Assembly: GCA_027623995.1 (NCBI GenBank) | Contig: JAQBUF010000028.1 | Location: forward strand, 1 to 40,408 | DNA length: 40,408 nucleotides | DNA from: Nitrospirota bacterium | Lineage (GTDB): Bacteria > Nitrospirota > Nitrospiria > Nitrospirales > UBA8639 | Direction: 5' to 3' | Shown here: one piece after another, positions 35,028 to 40,408 of the stretch | Numbering within the stretch: position 1 is the stretch's first letter | How the letters are laid out: each line of letters begins with the position of its first letter | Program-made: the position numbers and the translations under genes | The notes under the pieces: model-generated | The model's input: the letters and a program-made list of their open reading frames with translations, nothing else | The model's database searches: none | What the model was told of the DNA's origin: nothing

Positions 35028-35831
35028 ATGATGGACAATCTGAATCCAGCGCCGCTTCGTGAACGAGACGTCACTCGTCACATCGCGCGCGAATTTTATA
35101 AAGAGTTTGATCAACTCATCGAAAGTGACGTGATTATTGTTGGAGGAGGACCGTCGGGCCTCCTATGTGCCCATGACTTAGCGAAAACAGGAATTCGCAC
35201 CCTCTTGATAGAACAAAGCCTCGCCCTCGGTGGCGGTTTTTGGTCTGGCGGCTACCTCATGAATAAAGCCACCTTATGCGAACCAGCCAATGAAATATTG
35301 GAAAGTATGGGTGTCCCCTGCAAACCCATTAAAGAATGTGCAGGTATGACGATTGTGGATCCGCCTCATGCCACCGCTCGACTGATTGCTTCGGCGTATG
35401 AAGCTGGTGCCAAAATCCTGAACCTTACCATGGTCGTGGACCTCATTCTGCGAGGTGAGGGTGTCCTGGAAGGGGTTGTGGTCAATAACTCCACGGCTGA
35501 ATGGGTCGGGCATGACAGGATTCATGTTGACCCTATAGCCCTGGAGTCAAAAATTGTCGTCGATGCTACGGGCCATGATGCGGTGATTGTCGAATTGCTC
35601 AATAAGCGTGGGTTGTACCACACTGTCCCAGGAAACGGGGCGATGTGGGTTGCACGCTCAGAAGCGATGGTTGTAGAAAATACACGAGAGGTATTTCCCA
35701 ACTGTTTTGTGACGGGATTGGCTGTGGCCGCCGTTGATGGGTCTCCACGCATGGGACCAGCATTTGGTTCGATGTTGCTGTCTGGACGCCGAGCCGCACA
35801 ACTCATCATTCAAAAACTCAAAGGAGAATAA
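35028..35831 (+). CDS. thi4: Thi4-type ADP-thiazole synthase (non-Cys form)
   Basis: A 267-residue FAD/NAD-dependent thiazole synthase. Its GxGxxG fold start is IIVGGGPSGLLCA; MIEQSLALGGGFWSGGYLMN, CAGMTIVDPP and the C-terminal AVAAVDGSPRMGPAFGSMLLSG are Thi4 sequences. In the yeast enzyme a cysteine after GHDGPFGAF donates its sulphur once; here the matching stretch is GHDAVIVELLNKR, with Leu at that place by direct alignment. It is therefore likely the catalytic, sulphide-using type. It follows thiC by 6 bp, so pyrimidine and thiazole synthesis are coupled. Confidence 0.9.
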   Translation: MMDNLNPAPLRERDVTRHIAREFYKEFDQLIESDVIIVGGGPSGLLCAHDLAKTGIRTLLIEQSLALGGGFWSGGYLMNKATLCEPANEILESMGVPCKPIKECAGMTIVDPPHATARLIASAYEAGAKILNLTMVVDLILRGEGVLEGVVVNNSTAEWVGHDRIHVDPIALESKIVVDATGHDAVIVELLNKRGLYHTVPGNGAMWVARSEAMVVENTREVFPNCFVTGLAVAAVDGSPRMGPAFGSMLLSGRRAAQLIIQKLKGE

Positions 35832-35868
35832 GGGCAGTCCCTTCAATCATGGGATTGAGCTATTGTTT

Positions 35869-36384
35869 ATGAATATCCAAGATTTCGTTGAACAGGGTGA
35901 AGGCCGGCAAGAAGATAAAATGACCGCATGGGAACTCTTCCAGAAAGCCTATAAATTTCAAATGGATGGCAAGCTCGACGAGGCGGTAAAACTCTACCAG
36001 AGCTCCATCGACACGTTCCCCACGGCAGAAGCACATACCTTTTTAGGGTGGACCTATAGTTTTATGGGACAACTTCACGAAGCCATTGAAGAATGCCATC
36101 TCGCGATAAAAACTGATCCTGACTTTGGGAATCCCTATAATGATATTGGGGCCTATCTGATAGAACTCGATCAACTCGACGATGCCATTCCTTGGCTAGA
36201 GAAGGCGACGAAAGCCAAACGCTATGAAAGTCCGGCATTCCCCAACATGAATCTTGGCCGAATTTATGAGAAAAAAGGCGATTGGGATCGCGCGATTGAT
36301 TTTTACAAAATCGCCGTAACCTTAAACCCAAAATACCAATCAGCCAAAAGTGCTATGATGCGCCTGATCACCATGATGAACTAG
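35869..36384 (+). CDS. TPR protein
   Basis: A 171-residue protein with four TPR units (AYKFQMDGKLDEAVKLYQSSI, LGWTYSFMGQLHEAIEECH, DIGAYLIELDQLDDAIPWLE, LGRIYEKKGDWDRAIDFYK). ATG 35869 is preferred; the longer reading from 35734 lies inside thi4. Alternative ATG 35920. TPRs bind proteins; no further function is visible. It lies 37 bp after thi4 in the operon. Confidence 0.82.
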   Translation: MNIQDFVEQGEGRQEDKMTAWELFQKAYKFQMDGKLDEAVKLYQSSIDTFPTAEAHTFLGWTYSFMGQLHEAIEECHLAIKTDPDFGNPYNDIGAYLIELDQLDDAIPWLEKATKAKRYESPAFPNMNLGRIYEKKGDWDRAIDFYKIAVTLNPKYQSAKSAMMRLITMMN

Positions 36385-36429
36385 GTTCACGATTTTTCCA
36401 CAATATAATTCCTCCACAGGTCAACAATT

Positions 36430-36813
36430 ATGGAACCGATAAAGAACGTGCTCGTGGCCGTCAGTGATATATTTTTTTATACAAAAATTCGCGACGCCTT
36501 CAAACCCGCTGGCTACACGCTTCAACGCTTAAAATCAGAGCTGGATGTTGAGGCTAAAGCTACCTCGCTTCAACCCGTGGCCATTGTGCTGGACATGAAT
36601 GATCCAAGAATGAATGGCACGCAAGCTCTACAGACATTGAAACAAAATGAAAACTTGAAGCACATTCCCGTTCTTGCCTTTGCCAATCACGAAGAAGTGG
36701 ATACCTGGCGAACGGCCAAAGAATTGGGCATCAATAAAATTGTGTCGCGAAACGAATTTTCTGCCAGAACCTTGGCACTTCTCGAAGAAGTCACCAACCA
36801 AGCTTCAACATGA
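36430..36813 (+). CDS. degenerate response-regulator receiver domain
   Basis: A 127-residue CheY-like fold. The phosphoacceptor Asp is kept (AIVLDMNDPRMNG), but the acidic pair at the first strand is VAVSD, the Thr/Ser after the fourth strand is Ala (LAFANHEE) and the conserved Lys is Arg (IVSRNEF). It is thus probably a pseudo-receiver that signals by binding rather than by phosphorylation. It overlaps ygfZ by 4 bp. Confidence 0.78.
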   Translation: MEPIKNVLVAVSDIFFYTKIRDAFKPAGYTLQRLKSELDVEAKATSLQPVAIVLDMNDPRMNGTQALQTLKQNENLKHIPVLAFANHEEVDTWRTAKELGINKIVSRNEFSARTLALLEEVTNQAST

Positions 36814-37907
36814 AACACTCACCCCTTCATTCACAGCACGAATCGTTAAGCGCAGATTTTGAAACTATCGGAGAGTGGGAAATGCCCGCGCATTACGGCG
36901 ATGCCGTGGCCGAACATCTCGCGGTGCGCAAAGGCGTAGGGATTGCCGACCTCACCCACCGTGGTCTCCTGCAAGTTACTGGTGACGATCGAGTCACCTG
37001 GCTGCAAAGCATTATTAGCAACGACATCCTTCCCCTTCAGACCGGGCAATGGCTTTATTCCAGCTTCATGTCCCACAAAGGCAAGATGTTGAGTTATTTT
37101 CGAGTGTACCGGCTTGACGAGAGTCTCTTGGTCGAAGACACCGGTGAGGTGGGAGACAGTACTTTTCAAACTTTCAGAAAATTTCTGCTGTATGGCACCA
37201 AAGCCAAAATGAAGAGCTGCAACGAGTCCTGGGGCATATTGTTGATGAGTGGACCTAAGGCACCTCAATTGCTCCAACAATCATTTGACGTCGACGTCTC
37301 GGCGCTTCAAACCCAGGCCTTTCTGAATCATGCGTTTCATGACCAGCAACTCCTTATCGCCAAGACCGAAGAAACCGGCGAACTTGATTTTGAACTATTC
37401 GCCCCTGCTGAGGTGATGACGCAAGTGTGGGAACACCTTTGGACCACGGGAGCACCCCTCGGCCTTCGCGCCTTCGGAACTCACGCAAGAGAAACCCTTC
37501 GCATGGAAGCCGGCATTCCCAAGCTCGGCCCTGACATTAATGAAAAAATCGTACCGCCGGAAGCGAATCTGGAAGGCAAAGCGTTTAGCTTGACCAAAGG
37601 CTGCTATCCTGGGCAAGAAGTCGTCGCTCGCATGGATACTTACGGCTCCGTCAAGCGTCGGTTGGTGGGATTGCTAATTAATTCGCCAGAAAGTCAGGTT
37701 CCCGATCCAGGGGCAAAGATATTTAACGGCGATCGTGAAGTCGGTTGGATCAGTAGCGCGACCTATTCCCCCACATTGAATAAAACCATCGCCATGGGAT
37801 TTCCTCTTAGGGATTTCACCCCCGTGGATACCAATTTGACGGTAGATACCCACGGACAACGTATTCCCGCCATCGTACACACCCTGCCTTTTTACACTCG
37901 TGCGTAA
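36810..37907 (+). CDS. ygfZ: tRNA-modifying / Fe-S assembly protein YgfZ (GCV_T-like)
   Basis: A 365-residue folate-binding protein of the aminomethyltransferase-like family. The YgfZ signature KGCYPGQEVVAR is at about residues 267-278; GVGIADLTHRGLLQVTGDDR and SNDILPLQTGQWLYS are in the N-terminal domain. YgfZ helps repair or assemble some iron-sulphur enzymes, which fits ThiC, itself an Fe-S enzyme, in the same operon (inference). It starts inside the end of the receiver gene and is the last gene of this unit. Confidence 0.9.
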   Translation: MKHSPLHSQHESLSADFETIGEWEMPAHYGDAVAEHLAVRKGVGIADLTHRGLLQVTGDDRVTWLQSIISNDILPLQTGQWLYSSFMSHKGKMLSYFRVYRLDESLLVEDTGEVGDSTFQTFRKFLLYGTKAKMKSCNESWGILLMSGPKAPQLLQQSFDVDVSALQTQAFLNHAFHDQQLLIAKTEETGELDFELFAPAEVMTQVWEHLWTTGAPLGLRAFGTHARETLRMEAGIPKLGPDINEKIVPPEANLEGKAFSLTKGCYPGQEVVARMDTYGSVKRRLVGLLINSPESQVPDPGAKIFNGDREVGWISSATYSPTLNKTIAMGFPLRDFTPVDTNLTVDTHGQRIPAIVHTLPFYTRA

Positions 37908-38153
37908 AATCGCTGGGTAAAAACAACTTTCCACAATATCCAGTACTCAAAACAATAACTATTCAACATTGGGAAACTACCAATGCCAAGGTTGGCATCC
38001 TGGCCCTTCAATACTTCCTGACCACCGCCCGTCTTAAGTCATCTACACTCGAAACCGAATGAGACCACAAGTGATAAGATAAACGGGACCGAGATCTTGG
38101 TGCGGTTCCCCCTAATCGAGCAGGTTAATAATCAGAGGACCTGCAAGACGAAG
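37908..38153. other. intergenic region with leader-like hairpins
   Basis: No gene. Two consecutive hairpins lie at the 3' side: GGGACCG with CGGTTCCC around 38087-38110 (one bulge) and GCAGGT/ACCTGC (38120-38125 with 38139-38144). They immediately precede the terminator-like stem and may be parts of one RNA. Confidence 0.5.
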
Positions 38154-38203
38154 GCGCAAGAAGTGTTTCCCATGAGTGGAAGTACTTCCTGCGCTTTTTT
38201 TTT
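38154..38203 (+). terminator. strong intrinsic terminator before the chemoreceptor gene
   Basis: GCGCAAGAAGT (38154-38164) pairs with ACTTCCTGCGC (38184-38194) with one mismatch, followed by nine Ts. It lies ~90 bp before the chemoreceptor ATG, so it either ends the upstream operon or acts as an attenuator. Confidence 0.8.
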
Positions 38204-38293
38204 GGAAATTCTTCGTCATTGGACAAAAACTCATTAAAGAATAATGACACTTCAAGCTCCATTTTATTGGGCTCGCAAGAAAGGGATCGATCC

Positions 38294-40408
38294 ATGATCA
38301 ACTTAAAGGGAAAAAATAACCAATTAGGCCTCACGCCGAAATTAGTGGCTCTACTCTTAGTGTTTGCCTGCATACCAACAATGGTTGTGGCATACATTGG
38401 ATATGATGCAACCACAGATATGGAAGAAGGCGTAGGAACGCGCTTCGAGGCCACAGCCATTAGCCTCGCCGATAAAGTTGATCGAAACTTATTTGAACGG
38501 TACGGCGATGTTCAAGCCTTTGCCAGCAACCGCATCGTGCAAGAACGCTACAATTGGTACACCCAAGAATAAAATGAACTGACTCGTGCCATGAATGATT
38601 ACGTGGCCACCTATGGAATTTATTATCTCACCCTGTTCGTCGATCTCGAAGGTGATCTCATTGCCGTCAATTCCAAGGATGCCAAAGGCCATCAGATTAG
38701 CTCGCAACCCTTATTCAAGAAAAACTATAAAAACGCCCCATGGTTTCAAGCGCTCAAAGCAAAAACCTTTACTACCCAAATGCCCTTTACTGCCAAAGGC
38801 AATGATATTTCTACAGGCACGTTTATCGAAGATGTTCACATTGACCCTGACGTCAAGCAGGCTTTTCAGGGGGACGATGGTTTAACGATTGGGTTTTCGG
38901 CTCCCGTGTATCAAGATGGAAAGGTTATTGGGTATTGGAGCAACCGAGCCATGTTTTCGTTGGTCGAAGAAATCGTTCAAAAAGAATACACCTTGTTACA
39001 AACGAGTGGTTATACAGGGGCTGAGATCACACTTCTCGATAGCGAAGGTCGCATCATTGTGGACTTCGATCCGAGTCTTCAGGGATCTGAAAGTATGACC
39101 CATAATCTTGAGAACGTCTTGCTAAAATTAAATTTGGCCGAAACAGGCGTGGAGGCGGCTCAAAAGGCGGTGGCCGGGAAAACCGGACATCTCAATGCCT
39201 TTCATGCCAGAAGAAATATTTGGCAAGCGGCTGGCTATTCACACTTACAAGGTGCCTTAGGCTATCCAGGAATGAATTGGTCTGTTCTAGTTCGTGTTCC
39301 GACCGAGGAAGCCAACATCGAAGCTGTGGCGATTCAACGCAATATCTTTTTTGCCACCCTCGCATGTCTTGGTCTTCTCATTCCTGCTGGCACCTTCATT
39401 GGAAGAAGTCTCGTGGGACGCCTGAAACCAATGGTCACCGTCGCCGATCAGGCAGCACAGGGGGATTTGACTGGACGAGTTCCCGTCACCTCTCACGATG
39501 AATTAGGACAGATTGGAGAATCGTTCAACCGGTTCCTGGATCAACTCAACGGTATGTTGGGACAGACCGCAAATGCCGCTCATTCAGTCGCAGCCGCAGC
39601 AGAGGAACTTTCTGCCAATGGATCGCAAGTTGCGGCTGCGTCAAAGGAACAATCGAATCAATCAAACCAGACAGCGTCCGCAGTAGAGGAAATGTCTGCC
39701 ACCGCAAATGAAATGGCACGGAATGCTCAGGTCATGGCAACCACGGCTCAGAATCTCACGGGTACGGCCCAAAAGGGCGGAGACGTAGTGGCGAATTCCA
39801 TTATCGGGATGCAAACCGTAGCCCAGACCATGGATTCCTCGGCGCAGCGGATTAATCAACTTGGCCAACGCTCCCAAGAAATTGGCGAGATTATTCGGGT
39901 GATTGAAGATATCGCAGATCAAACCAATCTGCTCGCGTTAAATGCCGCCATTGAAGCCGCACGTGCTGGTGAACAAGGACGAGGCTTTGCCGTGGTGGCA
40001 GATGAGGTTAGAAAACTGGCGGAACGAACCGGGAAAGCGACGAAAGAAATTGCCAGCGTGATTGAAACTGTGCTCACTGGAACCAACGAAGCTGTCGCTT
40101 CCATGCAGGCTGGAACCTCTGAAGTACAGGCTGGGATGGAACTGGTGAATGAAGCCGGGGCACGTCTCAGTGAAATCGTCGATGGTGTGAAACAAGTCAC
40201 GAATATGGTCCAGCAAATGGCCGCGACCATCGAAGAGCAGACACAAACTACTGAGCAAATTGCCGGGGGCATCCAAGCCGTGGCTGGGCTAAGTCAGCAA
40301 AATGAAGGGAGTGTTCAACCTAAATCCGGCAGTTGGGGTTTGCCCGAAATGAAGGATCCCCGGTATGGTGGCGGCCATGAAGACTTCTCCTCCTTCCAAA
40401 CCTGTTCA
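38294..40408 (+). pseudogene. methyl-accepting chemotaxis protein, interrupted by an in-frame TAA; 3' end outside window
   Basis: ATG 38294 (MINLKGKNNQLGLTPK) follows AAGGG. After 92 codons the frame hits TAA at 38570-38572, then continues open without any further stop for 612 codons to the window edge. The joined reading has TM1 (VALLLVFACIPTMVVAY), a Cache-like periplasmic domain ([20 protein letters not shown]), TM2 ([19 protein letters not shown]), a HAMP domain, and the signalling tip [21 protein letters not shown] restart at ATG 38591 would lose TM1. The stop replaces what is usually a Lys/Glu/Gln codon (TQE, stop, NELTRAMN). The call assumes the stop is real. Confidence 0.82.

Noticed and set aside
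38570-38572. Recoding of the chemoreceptor stop (selenocysteine or pyrrolysine)
   Set aside because: The codon is TAA, not TGA or TAG, and no such elements are seen.

Overview
The window looks like a chromosomal stretch from a free-living, oxygen-using Gram-negative-type bacterium of moderate G+C. The gene content (Bat/MoxR cluster, short cytochrome bd, NnrS remnant, long NadA, ThiC with Thi4 and a TPP riboswitch) and the many small hairpin repeats remind me of Nitrospira (Nitrospirota). That assignment is an impression, not a demonstrated fact. One RNA gene, an initiator tRNA(Met), lies at the left edge on the minus strand.

Layout. 1-5.1 kb is accessory DNA: an unknown membrane protein, a ParE/RelE-type toxin-antitoxin pair, a TIR-like nucleotide-binding protein with an extra N-terminal domain, an HExxH conserved hypothetical protein and an ORF6N protein, separated by four copies of a ~200 bp structured repeat. 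5.2-17.8 kb is one long minus-strand cluster read moxR, DUF58, DUF4381, batA, a batB/batC fusion, batD, then a Gld-type ABC ATPase, permease, GldG-like protein and DUF4340 protein. 18.1-21.4 kb holds a 5'-truncated nnrS and cydAB. 21.7-23.6 kb is a two-gene amidoligase (GCS2-like) plus class-I glutamine amidotransferase unit. 24.0-28.0 kb is accessory again: vapBC with a clear operator, a fifth copy of the repeat, an AT-rich hypothetical gene, a second broken 3' end of lspA and an AlbA_2/ATPase regulator. 28.0-32.6 kb is housekeeping (lspA, ileS, nadA, minus strand). 32.8-37.9 kb is a plus-strand thiamine operon with its own promoter, TPP riboswitch and terminator: thiC, thi4, a TPR protein, a degenerate receiver and ygfZ. 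The window ends in a methyl-accepting chemotaxis gene that carries an in-frame TAA and runs off the edge.

The most unusual material is between the genes. Five copies of a ~200 bp element (981-1170, 1958-2152, 3681-3902, 4551-5052, 24711-24917) all lie just downstream of a stop codon in the sense orientation. Their stems are kept by compensatory base changes, which points to a structured 3'-UTR RNA or a mobile hairpin element. One copy is split by a 294 bp MITE-like insertion with terminal inverted repeats and a perfect 9 bp target duplication. The AlbA_2/ATPase gene lies between two copies of the last ~235 bp of lspA, which suggests an island inserted in lspA that carried its own replacement 3' end.
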